Origin: RGIG1959 sp045637645
GTDB taxonomy: Bacteria; Bacillota; Clostridia; Oscillospirales; Acutalibacteraceae
DNA: 64,000 nucleotides
Reading direction: 5' to 3'
Assembly: GCA_045637645.1 (NCBI GenBank)
Contig: JAZTZV010000028.1
Coordinates: 17,634-81,633 of the forward strand
The notes below the pieces were generated by a model. The model had not been told where the DNA came from. It saw only the letters and a program-made list of their open reading frames with translations, and did no database searches. The stretch's first letter is position 1; each line of letters opens with the position of its first letter. Shown here one piece after another: positions 1-8,504 of this stretch. A program made the translations under genes and the position numbers.

Positions 1-372
1 GTAGTGCGTACCGGCAAGATCGTCTTCACGGCGCGTGATGATCTCCACACGTGACACCGCCGCGATCGACGCGAGCGCTTCACCGCGGAAACCGAGCGTG
101 GAAATGGCGTCAAGATCGGGTGCGGTGCGCACCTTACTGGTGGCGTGGCGCAAGAACGCAACCGGAACATCGTCGCGTTCCATGCCTTCGCCGTTATCGG
201 TGACGCTCATATACGTCACGCCGCCGTTTTGAATTTCAACACGAATGGTGGTCGCGCCCGCATCCATGCAGTTTTCAACCAGCTCCTTGATAACGGAAGA
301 CGGGCGTTCGACCACCTCTCCCGCCGCGATCAATTCGGCTGTATGTTTGTCCAGAACAGCAATTTTAGACAA
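1..372 (-). CDS. mutL: DNA mismatch repair protein MutL, N-terminal part
   Basis: Partial gene cut by the window edge; about 124 N-terminal codons are present. MutL is the GHKL ATPase that couples MutS mismatch recognition to strand excision. All three N-terminal ATPase motifs are visible: ELVENCMDAGA (metal-binding N box), DNGEGM, and GFRGEAL. The start is the TTG at 372, placed by a strong AGGAGG seven bases upstream; no ATG fits the conserved beginning LSKIAVLDKHTAELIAAGEVVERP. It lies 17 bases downstream of the mutS stop in the same direction, so mutS and mutL form the usual operon. The linker and C-terminal endonuclease/dimerization domain lie outside the window. Confidence 0.95.
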   Translation of the reverse strand, partial: MSKIAVLDKHTAELIAAGEVVERPSSVIKELVENCMDAGATTIRVEIQNGGVTYMSVTDNGEGMERDDVPVAFLRHATSKVRTAPDLDAISTLGFRGEALASIAAVSRVEIITRREDDLAGTHY

Positions 373-389
373 GGCTGCGACCTCCTTTT

Positions 390-3008
390 TTACATAGATT
401 GTGCCTCTTTGGCAAGTTCATAAAGCGTTTGAAGCGCTTCGATGGGTGTCAGCGTGTTGATATCGAGCGCGCGAAGTTGCTCGATAACGCTGTTTTCCGC
501 CATCGGCAAAAACGACATTTGTCCGCCGAGATCCGTCACGGGTTCGGCGAAACGTTCTTTGGTGCCGCGCGGCGCAACAACACCTTCTTCGTCGAGCGTG
601 CGCAAAATCTCTTTCGCGCGAGACACGACCGATTCGGGAATTCCCGCCAATTTAGCAACTTCGATGCCGTAGCTGTCATCGGCAGGACCGCGTACGATGC
701 GGCGCAGGAACGTGATATCATCGCCGCGTTTTTTGACGGCAATGTTGTAATTTTTGACGCCCGACAACTCTTGTTCCATCACCGTCAGTTCATGATAGTG
801 CGTAGCAAACAGCGTCTTGGCGCCGAGTTTTTTCTTGTCGGTGACATGCTCGAGCACGGCTCTGGCGATGCTCATGCCGTCGTAGGTCGAAGTACCGCGA
901 CCGATCTCATCGAACACGATCAAACTTTTCGCGGTCGCGTTGCGCAAGATGGACGCCACTTCGCTCATTTCGAGCATAAAGGTCGATTGACCCGAAGCCA
1001 AATCATCCGATGCGCCGACGCGGGTGAAGATACTGTCCACGACACCAATCGTTGCCGCCTCGGCGGGCACGAATGAACCGATTTGCGCCATCAACACAAT
1101 CAAAGCCGTTTGACGCATGAAGGTCGATTTACCTGCCATGTTGGGGCCGGTGATCACGGCAACACGGTTTTCGCCGCTGTCGAGGAACGTGTCGTTGGGA
1201 ACAAACGGCGCATCCTGCAACGATTCGACAACAGGGTGACGACCGTTTTTAATTTGAATCATGCCGCTTGTGTCAACAATCGGGCGGGAATATTGATATT
1301 TCACCGCCGCGTGCGCGAACGAGCACAGCACATCCAGTCGCGCGATCGCTTGGGCGGTAAATTGAATACGATGAAGTTGCTCGGCAACGACCTGACGAAC
1401 CTCGGTAAACAGCTGGTATTCCAGTGCCACCACGCGGTCTTTGGCGCCGAGAACGCGCGCTTCGAGTTCTTTGAGTTCTTGGGTGATGAAGCGCTCAGCG
1501 TTGGCAAGCGTTTGCTTGCGGATATAATGTTCGGGGACTTGCTCGGAGAACGAGCGGCTCACCTCAATGTAATAACCGAACACGCGGTTATATCCGACTT
1601 TCAGGGTTTTGATACCCGTTTTTTCTTTTTCTTCCGCTTCGACGCGGGCGATGACACCTTTGCCGTCGGTCATTTCAAAACGAAGTTGATCGATCTCGGC
1701 GTTATAGCCCTCGCGGATCATGCCGCCTTCGCGAACGGAGAACGGCGGTTCTTCCACAATAGCGCGGTCGATCAGTTCGCGCAGATCCTCAAGCGGATCG
1801 ATTGCTTTTTCGATATCCTGTAACAATGACGAGGAAACTGTGGCAAGCTCGGCTTTGATGGGTTGCAAATTGCAGATCGTTTGCCACAACGAGCGCAACT
1901 CTTTGGCATTGGCACTGCCGTACACAACGCGCGTCATGATACGCTCGAGATCGTAGATCGACGACAGCAATTCACGTAATTCCGCGCGCAACACCGTTTG
2001 ATGCACCAGCTCGTCCACCGCATTTTGGCGGCGCGAGATCGGCGCGGGATTGATCAACGGACGCTCGATCCACGTACGGATCAGACGTTTGCCCATGGCG
2101 GTACGCGTGTGATCAAGAACGCCGAGAAGCGAGCCGCGCTTGTCTTTGTTGCGCATCGTTTCAAGCAATTCCAAGTTGCGACGCGCCGTCAAATCGAGTT
2201 GCATGTATTGTACGTCGGAATACACTTCGGGGCGATGGAACCGCTCCAATCCGCTCATTTGCGTATCTTTTAAATACGACAGCAAACAACCGATCGACGC
2301 CACCGCTTGCGGATGATCTTGCAAGCCGATTTCCGCCGTGGATTGCACATTGTATTGCGCGAGAACGGTTTGTTCGGTGAGCACCGCGTCAAACGCCTGC
2401 TCGCTTGCATATTGTTCTTTGAGTTGCAAACGCGACACGATGAAATCGCGAAGCACGGCATCCACACGGCACGCTTCATTCATCACGATCTCACTCGGAC
2501 GAAAACGTCCGAGTTCGTTGATCACACGGAGAGTGGCGTCGTCACCGTCCATTTGCGTGGCATACAATTCACCCGTGGAACAATCGGCAAAGCAAACACC
2601 GATCGTCTCCCCTTCGCGGCAAATCACACACAGATAGTTGTTTTTGCCTTCATCGAGCATACTGCTTTCGATGACGGTGCCGGGGGTGATGACACGCACG
2701 ACTTCACGTTTCACAAGACCTTTCGCCAGCGCGGGATCTTCAGTTTGCTCGCAAATCGCGATTTTGTAGCCTTTGGCCACCATGCGGGCGATATACGATT
2801 CACAACTGTGGAACGGCACACCGCACATCGGCGCACGCTCCTCCAAGCCGCAATCGCGGCCCGTCAACACCAGTTCCAGTTCTTGCGACGCAATTTTGGC
2901 ATCATCAAAGAACATCTCGTAAAAATCGCCCAAACGGAAAAAGAGGATGGCATCGGGATTATTCTGTTTGATTTCGAGATATTGTTGCATCATCGGACTG
3001 AGTGCCAA
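390..3008 (-). CDS. mutS: DNA mismatch repair protein MutS
   Basis: An 872-residue protein of full MutS1 length. It clamps on mismatched DNA and recruits MutL using ATP. The N-terminal mismatch-reading domain carries the Phe-x-Glu signature (LGDFYEMFFDDA, about residues 25-36). The ATPase domain has Walker A GPNMAGKST near residue 620 and the ABC-type signature and Walker B region DEIGRGTSTYDG near residue 700. The start is a TTG at 3008, with GGAGTG about eight bases upstream; the first internal ATGs are at codons 6 and 7 and would remove almost nothing conserved. It sits 28 bases after the YlbF-family gene and 17 before mutL, suggesting one transcript from the miaB promoter. Confidence 0.97.
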   Translation of the reverse strand: MALSPMMQQYLEIKQNNPDAILFFRLGDFYEMFFDDAKIASQELELVLTGRDCGLEERAPMCGVPFHSCESYIARMVAKGYKIAICEQTEDPALAKGLVKREVVRVITPGTVIESSMLDEGKNNYLCVICREGETIGVCFADCSTGELYATQMDGDDATLRVINELGRFRPSEIVMNEACRVDAVLRDFIVSRLQLKEQYASEQAFDAVLTEQTVLAQYNVQSTAEIGLQDHPQAVASIGCLLSYLKDTQMSGLERFHRPEVYSDVQYMQLDLTARRNLELLETMRNKDKRGSLLGVLDHTRTAMGKRLIRTWIERPLINPAPISRRQNAVDELVHQTVLRAELRELLSSIYDLERIMTRVVYGSANAKELRSLWQTICNLQPIKAELATVSSSLLQDIEKAIDPLEDLRELIDRAIVEEPPFSVREGGMIREGYNAEIDQLRFEMTDGKGVIARVEAEEKEKTGIKTLKVGYNRVFGYYIEVSRSFSEQVPEHYIRKQTLANAERFITQELKELEARVLGAKDRVVALEYQLFTEVRQVVAEQLHRIQFTAQAIARLDVLCSFAHAAVKYQYSRPIVDTSGMIQIKNGRHPVVESLQDAPFVPNDTFLDSGENRVAVITGPNMAGKSTFMRQTALIVLMAQIGSFVPAEAATIGVVDSIFTRVGASDDLASGQSTFMLEMSEVASILRNATAKSLIVFDEIGRGTSTYDGMSIARAVLEHVTDKKKLGAKTLFATHYHELTVMEQELSGVKNYNIAVKKRGDDITFLRRIVRGPADDSYGIEVAKLAGIPESVVSRAKEILRTLDEEGVVAPRGTKERFAEPVTDLGGQMSFLPMAENSVIEQLRALDINTLTPIEALQTLYELAKEAQSM

Positions 3009-3036
3009 TGCCCGTCACTCCTTTCTTTTTCAAAAA

Positions 3037-3444
3037 TCAGTGGCAACCGCCGCAGCTGCCGCAGTTACCGCCGCAGGAATGCTCCAAATCGATCTCGCGG
3101 GGATCTTCACCTTGTGCGGACAGCATCAGGATGCGTTGCACACTGTTGAGCAGTTGATCCATCGCCATGCGCGCCGTGTTATAGGCTTGCATACTTTCGT
3201 TGGCCATCACGCGTCCGTAGACTTCATGCAGCTCCGCATCAAGCTTGTGAAGCTTTTCGTCGTCGCGCTCGTCTTTTTCGCTTTCGGTCGCGAGTGCCAT
3301 ACGCTTCAGGTTGAATTCGCCGATGAGATCTTGAAGTTCCTTATCATCGTCTGCTTTGGCTTGCGCCATTTGAAGAGCGACATAGCGATCGTCTTGTTGG
3401 AGCGCCTCGCCCATTTCTTTTGCCATTTCGAGTAACATATCCAT
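3037..3444 (-). CDS. YlbF/YmcA-family regulator with cysteine-rich C-terminus
   Basis: A 135-residue, strongly charged, mostly helical protein of the YlbF family (com_ylbF). In Bacillus, YlbF and YmcA form a complex with YaaT (RicAFT), which controls RNase Y-dependent RNA maturation, sporulation and competence and carries iron-sulfur clusters. The position directly downstream of miaB matches the Bacillus arrangement of ymcA next to the miaB homologue. The protein ends in CGGNCGSCGGCH, giving four cysteines plus a terminal His in the last 12 residues, a plausible metal or Fe-S site. The ATG at 3444 has GGAG nine bases upstream. Which Bacillus paralogue it matches (RicA or RicF) cannot be decided by eye. 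Confidence 0.8.
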   Translation of the reverse strand: MDMLLEMAKEMGEALQQDDRYVALQMAQAKADDDKELQDLIGEFNLKRMALATESEKDERDDEKLHKLDAELHEVYGRVMANESMQAYNTARMAMDQLLNSVQRILMLSAQGEDPREIDLEHSCGGNCGSCGGCH

Positions 3445-3473
3445 TGTAAAAATCTCCTTTTTGATAAATAATT

Positions 3474-4889
3474 TTATAACACTTCGCGGATCTCACCGAT
3501 CAAGATCCAGCTTTTGGCTTCGGTGATATCCACCAAGGCGTGTTTACCGATCATTGACGCGTCGCCTTTGACACGCACGATCACGTTATCAGGCAGACGC
3601 GCTTCCAAGAAATCGCCGACAACGGTTTCAAGAAGCGCTTTCTTCGTTTGACCGACCATGGCGGCGGTGCGTTTGGCGGAAAGCGATTCTTGCAAGGTCG
3701 TCATTTCTTGGAACCATTTCACCTTTTCCTCCGCCGAAATCGGATCATCCATTCGTGCGGCGGGGGTTCCCTCACGCGGCGAATAAATGAACGTAAAGAG
3801 CGACACAAAGCCGACTTCTTCGATCAACGACAGGGTTTGCTCAAAATCCTCTCGGGTTTCACCCGGGAAACCAACGATCACATCGCTTGTGAACGAGATG
3901 TCGGGTACGACCGAACGCGCATACGCAATCAAATCGAGATATTGCTCGCGGGTGTAGTGGCGGTTCATTTCCTTCAAAATGCGGTTGCTTCCCGATTGGA
4001 ACGGCAAATGGAAATGGCGCGACACCTTTTCGCACGCGGCGATCGTATCGAAGAGTTCCTTTGTGGCATCGCGGGGGTGCGACGTCATGAAACGAATGAG
4101 AAAATCGCCTTCGATGGCGTTGATGCGACGAAGAAGTTCGGGGAAATTAACGCCGTGCGCTTCGCCTTTGCCGTACGAGTTGACGTTTTGACCGAGAAGC
4201 GTAATTTCTTTGTATCCTGCGGCAACAAGCTCCTTCGCCTCGGCGATGACCGCTTCGGGATCGCGCGAACGTTCACGTCCGCGGACATACGGCACAATGC
4301 AATAGGTGCAGAAGTTGTTGCAACCGTTCATGATCGGAAGCCACGCTTTGAATTCGCCGTCACGCACCACAGGGATGCCTTCGGCGATGTTGCCGTCTTC
4401 CGTGGGGATCTCAACCTTGCGTTTTTGATCTTCAATGACGCCGCACAGCAATTCGGGGAAACGGTACAGCACGTGTGTGCCGAAAATCAAATTGACGAAC
4501 GGATAGCTTTTATAAAACTTTTGCGCGATATGCTCTTGCTGTACCATACAGCCGCACAACACGATCATCAAATGCGGTTTACGGCGTTTGAGATTTTTGA
4601 GAGCGCCGACGTTGCCGAACACGCGATCTTCGGCGTGTTCACGCACCGCACAGGTGTTGAACAAAATCAAGTCCGCTTCGTCGGCTTGTTCGGTAAACCC
4701 AAACCCCATCGCGGCAAGCATACCTTTAATGTGCTCGCAGTCGGTGACATTTTGCTGACAGCCATAGGTGCGCACGAAAGCAAGCGGCGGATGTTCGGGA
4801 AGCAAAAACGCATAATACTCACGAATTCGCTTGGTAAACGGCTGTTGAGCCGCCAGTTCTTCGGGGGTGATCACACGCGTGTGAGACAT
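3474..4889 (-). CDS. miaB: tRNA-2-methylthio-N6-dimethylallyladenosine synthase MiaB
   Basis: A 471-residue radical SAM methylthiotransferase that adds the 2-methylthio group to i6A37 of tRNAs reading UNN codons. The N-terminal UPF0004 domain has three conserved cysteines (YGCQQN, NTCAVRE, LCGCM). The radical SAM CxxxCxxC appears as CNNFCTYC near residue 190, followed by VRGRERSR, and a C-terminal TRAM domain follows. The reading frame is open for 41 more codons upstream. I place the start at the ATG at 4889 because AAAGGAGG lies ten bases before it and MiaB homology begins there. It is the first gene of the miaB-ylbF-mutS-mutL run, with its own promoter upstream. Confidence 0.96.
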   Translation of the reverse strand: MSHTRVITPEELAAQQPFTKRIREYYAFLLPEHPPLAFVRTYGCQQNVTDCEHIKGMLAAMGFGFTEQADEADLILFNTCAVREHAEDRVFGNVGALKNLKRRKPHLMIVLCGCMVQQEHIAQKFYKSYPFVNLIFGTHVLYRFPELLCGVIEDQKRKVEIPTEDGNIAEGIPVVRDGEFKAWLPIMNGCNNFCTYCIVPYVRGRERSRDPEAVIAEAKELVAAGYKEITLLGQNVNSYGKGEAHGVNFPELLRRINAIEGDFLIRFMTSHPRDATKELFDTIAACEKVSRHFHLPFQSGSNRILKEMNRHYTREQYLDLIAYARSVVPDISFTSDVIVGFPGETREDFEQTLSLIEEVGFVSLFTFIYSPREGTPAARMDDPISAEEKVKWFQEMTTLQESLSAKRTAAMVGQTKKALLETVVGDFLEARLPDNVIVRVKGDASMIGKHALVDITEAKSWILIGEIREVL

Positions 4890-4929
4890 CGGCTCATCGC
4901 CTCCTTTTGGATAGAAATATACAGGATAC

Positions 4930-4958
4930 AGTATAACAAATTTGAAACCATAATGCAA
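4930..4958 (-). promoter_or_regulatory. Sigma-A promoter for the miaB operon
   Basis: Read on the minus strand: -35 TTGCAT, a 17-base spacer, and -10 TATACT, ending about 40 bases before the miaB ATG at 4889. No other good promoter is seen before mutL. Confidence 0.7.
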
Positions 4959-4984
4959 TGGAAAATTGCGAAATAATTTGTAAA

Positions 4985-5033
4985 AAATAAAACGAAACCG
5001 AGCACTTGCCAAAAAGCAAGCGCTCGGTTTCGG
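4985..5033 (-). terminator. Intrinsic terminator after the 5036-5626 gene
   Basis: An 11-bp stem pairs 4993-5003 with 5022-5032, extended by five more pairs inside; on the minus strand it is followed by a T-rich tail (TTTTATTTTTT). It starts three bases after the stop of the membrane-protein gene and ends that operon before the miaB promoter. Confidence 0.9.
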
Positions 5034-5035
5034 TA

Positions 5036-5626
5036 TTACAGTTTTCCCAAAAATGTTTTCATCGTATACACATAGCCCTCTCCGGTGAAATCCCCGTTTT
5101 GGAGCAATTCATCGCGTTTAGGGGCATCGGTTTTCGGTGTAAGATACGACGAAGTTGCCGCTTTCTCACCGCTTGTGTCCATCCGTTTTGCTGAAATTGT
5201 GGTCGGTGCAGGATGCAACAGCAACACGGGATACATCGTTTTCTCCGTATCAACATCTGCAAAGCGGTAGGGTTCTTTTTCTTTATAGATATAACCTGTT
5301 GCTTTTGCCGTCCCGTGCGTTTCAAACAAAAGAGAGCGCACGGCGATGTGTGTTTCATCCATAAAGCGCAGATGTTGCTTTCGAAACACCGTACCGATAA
5401 TCTTGATTCCGTAGCACACATCGGCGGTTTCGATCTTACACGCGAGGTCGCCGCTCTTGACTGTGTCAAGCCACCACAAGCGTTTAAGCGGAGTGAAAGT
5501 ATAGCCTTTTTGACAGCAAACCGCTTTGAGCTTACAGGCAAGTAACAATCGCCGCACCGCAAACACGATATACGGCAACACAACAAGCACCGCGAGCACA
5601 AGAACAATATATACGATAAACGGCAT
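5036..5626 (-). CDS. Small membrane-anchored protein of unknown function
   Basis: A 196-residue protein I do not recognise. One hydrophobic segment at about residues 3-24 (PFIVYIVLVLAVLVVLPYI) is followed by a basic stretch (RRLLLACK), predicting an N-terminal anchor with a soluble C-terminal domain in the cytoplasm. Two cysteines (AVCCQKG) follow the anchor. The ATG at 5626 is chosen because GGAG lies eight bases upstream; the GTG three codons earlier overlaps that ribosome binding site. It follows the sigma-factor gene by 21 bases and shares its terminator, so the two are very likely co-transcribed. An anti-sigma or membrane-sensor role is a guess from position only. Confidence 0.7.
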   Translation of the reverse strand: MPFIVYIVLVLAVLVVLPYIVFAVRRLLLACKLKAVCCQKGYTFTPLKRLWWLDTVKSGDLACKIETADVCYGIKIIGTVFRKQHLRFMDETHIAVRSLLFETHGTAKATGYIYKEKEPYRFADVDTEKTMYPVLLLHPAPTTISAKRMDTSGEKAATSSYLTPKTDAPKRDELLQNGDFTGEGYVYTMKTFLGKL

Positions 5627-5647
5627 GGTGATCACTCCTTTACAAAA

Positions 5648-7261
5648 TCACTCCCGATACAAAATGAGGATGATCGGGGTTTCACCGACAGTAACGGAAT
5701 ACGGAAACAGTCCTGCTTCTACAATGGCAAGCATCTGTGCGGGGATGTAGGCATTAAGTGCGCCTGCGTGTAGGAAATAATCCCGTTTGTCCACGTGAGA
5801 CGGCACACAATTGGTGTACTGCTCGTAAAGACATCTTAAATCCGCAAGCAACAACGGTTTCAACTCATCATAAATTGCTTGTTTCACGGGGTCAAGCAAT
5901 TCCATGGCATCCTTGAATGTCAAGCCGGGAATATCCGCTTTCAATTCGCCGTTTTCGTCGCGGCGCAGAATATGCATCTCTTCAAAAACAGGAAGCACAT
6001 CATAAAGCTGAGCGACATCCGTTTTGACGCGGTCGGTAAAGAGCGAGGCGAACAACCGCATAATGCTTGTCGAACGACATTTAAACGGTAGCTTTTTGTC
6101 ATAGGCAAGATGTGCTTGACCGAACAGCGAGTTGTAGTCGTATGCCATATATTCCAAAGGCATGCCCGCACCTTCACTGTGACCGACTTGCACGGGACCG
6201 GAGGTGTCATATTTGGCGTTTGTTTGTTCATTGGCAACGAGTACCCGCCCTGTTGCCAACCAACGTCCTCCGTTGGGGCGTTCGGGCGGTTCGCCCTCTC
6301 GCACCATCACATCTCGTGTGATAAGATTTGACAACACATCGTGAATTATGTGCAACAGCAGGGTCGCTTTTTGTTTATCGCTCATCGCAATCGTACATGG
6401 CGCTTCAAAAAGCAACTCCGCGTGTTTCCACACAACATCCATCACAAGTTTTGCTTTCTCGGCAGAAAGACGTTCTTGCGCCGCCACATCGCCGAAGCTG
6501 TCGCGATAGGTTTGCATAAAACAACGGGTATAGACAAGACCGCCGCTTGTGCGTCCCATCAGTTCGCCTGCGACCAGCTTATCAATCGCTTCTTCGATAT
6601 ACGCACACGGCATTCCCATCGCATCGGCAAGGTCTTTGATAGGAATCGGTTTTTCATAAGCAAGGATCAGCAGATTCTTTTCCAACTTGGAACGAACCAG
6701 CGTAAACGGCTCATTGGAAAAACCGGTATTGCCCCAGATGCCAAGACTTAAATCTTTCGGTTCATAACTGGCAGTGGAATACGCTTTCATCGTAGTCAGC
6801 CCTCCTTTGATCTGACGGCGGGCGGCGGATAAACGCGACAGCACCGTTCCTTTCGGGATGCCGAGTTCGCGCGCGATCTGTTCCACGGGTTGGCCGTGCA
6901 TATAGTGTCGCACCGTCACCTCGCGGTAAATTTTCAGCAAACGGCTGATTTCCCGCCGCACCGCTTCGTGTTCGTCGGACAGATCTTCTGCAGGGTCTTC
7001 GGCCGCCAAATCCGCAGGGAAATCGTAGGTCACAATGCTGTCGCGGTATTTTCGACGCAACTGATCGTTACGCTTATTACGAAGAACCGTGCTTAAAAAC
7101 CCTTTTGGATGTTCAATGTGCTCACCCGACTGCTCCTTCTTAATAAGTGCCAACAGTGTATCTTGCACCAACACATCCACATCGGGGTCGTCGCCGTAAA
7201 GGTGACACGCCGTTTCGTAGGTGTAATTCAGCAATTCTTCATATCGTGTTTCCGACAGCAT
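5648..7261 (-). CDS. ECF-like sigma factor with a long C-terminal extension
   Basis: A 537-residue protein. Residues 1-150 are a sigma-70 core: region 2 (DVLVQDTLLALIKK through RNKRNDQLRRKYR) and region 4 helix-turn-helix (PVEQIARELGIPKGTVLSRLSAARRQIK). ECF sigma factors normally stop here at 160-200 residues. This one continues for about 380 residues. The first 80 of these read like a winged helix (PIPIKDLADAMGMPCAYIEEAIDKLVAGELM). The remainder is unassigned and contains few cysteines and no clear membrane segment. The ATG at 7261 has AGGAGG seven bases upstream. Its partner downstream is the membrane protein at 5036-5626. I infer that the C-terminal part senses a signal or restrains the sigma core. 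Confidence 0.85.
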   Translation of the reverse strand: MLSETRYEELLNYTYETACHLYGDDPDVDVLVQDTLLALIKKEQSGEHIEHPKGFLSTVLRNKRNDQLRRKYRDSIVTYDFPADLAAEDPAEDLSDEHEAVRREISRLLKIYREVTVRHYMHGQPVEQIARELGIPKGTVLSRLSAARRQIKGGLTTMKAYSTASYEPKDLSLGIWGNTGFSNEPFTLVRSKLEKNLLILAYEKPIPIKDLADAMGMPCAYIEEAIDKLVAGELMGRTSGGLVYTRCFMQTYRDSFGDVAAQERLSAEKAKLVMDVVWKHAELLFEAPCTIAMSDKQKATLLLHIIHDVLSNLITRDVMVREGEPPERPNGGRWLATGRVLVANEQTNAKYDTSGPVQVGHSEGAGMPLEYMAYDYNSLFGQAHLAYDKKLPFKCRSTSIMRLFASLFTDRVKTDVAQLYDVLPVFEEMHILRRDENGELKADIPGLTFKDAMELLDPVKQAIYDELKPLLLADLRCLYEQYTNCVPSHVDKRDYFLHAGALNAYIPAQMLAIVEAGLFPYSVTVGETPIILILYRE

Positions 7262-7334
7262 TATGTTTCCTCCTTTCTGTCCGTTCACCCTTTTAGTCGT
7301 CAACGATTCGGGTAGATTCGCGGTTTTTACAAAA

Positions 7335-7376
7335 AATAAAAGAGGACTAAAAGTTTTTTGAAAACCTTTTAGTCCC
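7335..7376 (-). terminator. Intrinsic terminator after rlmH
   Basis: A perfect 10-bp stem joins 7344-7353 and 7366-7375 and, on the minus strand, is followed by CTTTTATTTTTT. It lies just beyond the rlmH stop at 7382 and separates the amino-acid importer run from the sigma-factor operon. A further copy of the arm sequence CTTTTAGTC occurs at 7290-7298, for no reason I can see. Confidence 0.85.
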
Positions 7377-7381
7377 CCTTA

Positions 7382-7864
7382 TCACTTATGATATTGTCCG
7401 CCGCTTAAAATCTGCATCGCGCGGTAAAGCTGTTCGCACAGCATCACGCGGGCAAGCTGATGCGGGAAGGTCATCGGCGACATCGACAGTTTGAGTCGCG
7501 CTTTTGCTTTGACAGCATCGGAGAGTCCCCACGAACCGCCGATCAAAAACGTGATGTCTCCTTCGCCTCCGACGGCGTACTGTTCAATGAGCGCGGCGAG
7601 TTGTTCCGAGGAACGCTCTTTTCCCTCAACGCACAACGCAACAGGAAGCGACGAGGTTTCCAGTTTTGCGAGCAGACGCTCCCCTTCCGCGTCGATCACC
7701 GCCTTGATTTGCGCGGCAGAAGGATTGTTCGGGATGCGCTCTTCGGGCACTTCCGTGATTTGAAAACGGCAAAACGGACGTAAACGCTTTTGATATTCCG
7801 CGCACGCATCACGCCAATACGCCTCTTTTAAACCGCCGACGCACAAAATCGTAATTTTATACAT
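7382..7864 (-). CDS. rlmH: 23S rRNA (pseudouridine-1915-N3) methyltransferase RlmH
   Basis: A 160-residue SPOUT methyltransferase that methylates pseudouridine 1915 in helix 69 of 23S rRNA, using SAM as a homodimer. The beginning MYKITILCVGGLKEAYW, the SAM-site GGSWGL, and the C-terminal MTFPHQLARVMLCEQLYRA through GGQYHK are all typical. Length matches the family (155-160). The ATG at 7864 is preferred over a TTG five codons earlier because it aligns with the family start. It begins four bases after the stop of the SGNH hydrolase gene, so translation is probably coupled. It is the last gene of the run and is followed by a terminator. Confidence 0.96.
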   Translation of the reverse strand: MYKITILCVGGLKEAYWRDACAEYQKRLRPFCRFQITEVPEERIPNNPSAAQIKAVIDAEGERLLAKLETSSLPVALCVEGKERSSEQLAALIEQYAVGGEGDITFLIGGSWGLSDAVKAKARLKLSMSPMTFPHQLARVMLCEQLYRAMQILSGGQYHK

Positions 7865-7868
7865 AGGC

Positions 7869-8480
7869 TTACTCTTCAATCAACGGGCAAAGCACCTCCG
7901 CAACATATTCGCCCATACGCTCGATACCCGCTTCGATGAGGTGAATGCCGTCCGCCGACCAGTGCTTGGGCTCTTGCTCCACGCACATCATCGCGATCAA
8001 ACCGTCCATCGGGAGATAGGCATCGGCATACTTTTTTGCCACACGGCGAAACGCGTTGATCTTCAAATAGAAATCCTCACGCCACAAATCTTCATCCTCG
8101 TGCACCATGAACGGCTCGATCATCAAGATTTTGGCGTTGGTGTTCGCTTTGACGTCGTCAAGCAATTTGCGCAGATTATTTTCATAATCCTCGACGCTTG
8201 TCGGGTCATTGTTATCATAACGTCTCCACGTATCATTCACGCCGATCATCAAGGTCATGATATCGGGTTGCAGATCGATGGTATCCTCTTGCCAACGCTC
8301 CAGAAGATTCCACGTGCGATCGCCGCTGACACCGCGATTGATAAACGTGAAATCGATTTCGGGGAACACTTCCGCAATCAAAGCCGATGCCGTCGCCACA
8401 TAGCCGTTGCCAAGGTCGGCGGGATTGGATTTGTCGCGATTGCATTCAGTGAGGCTGTCGCCTTGAAACAAAATTTTCAT
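7869..8480 (-). CDS. SGNH/GDSL-family hydrolase
   Basis: A 203-residue serine esterase of the SGNH fold. Block I GDSLT (residues 6-10) carries the nucleophile, block III is GVNDTW, and block V is DGIHL with the catalytic Asp and His. Relatives include lysophospholipase and carbohydrate-esterase enzymes such as acetylxylan esterases; the substrate cannot be told from sequence. No signal peptide is present, so it is probably cytoplasmic. The ATG at 8480 has GGAGAT upstream. It lies 24 bases after the amino-acid ABC ATPase gene and directly before rlmH, with no promoter between them. Confidence 0.88.
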   Translation of the reverse strand: MKILFQGDSLTECNRDKSNPADLGNGYVATASALIAEVFPEIDFTFINRGVSGDRTWNLLERWQEDTIDLQPDIMTLMIGVNDTWRRYDNNDPTSVEDYENNLRKLLDDVKANTNAKILMIEPFMVHEDEDLWREDFYLKINAFRRVAKKYADAYLPMDGLIAMMCVEQEPKHWSADGIHLIEAGIERMGEYVAEVLCPLIEE

Positions 8481-8504
8481 GGTACCATCTCCTATTTCTG
8501 AATT

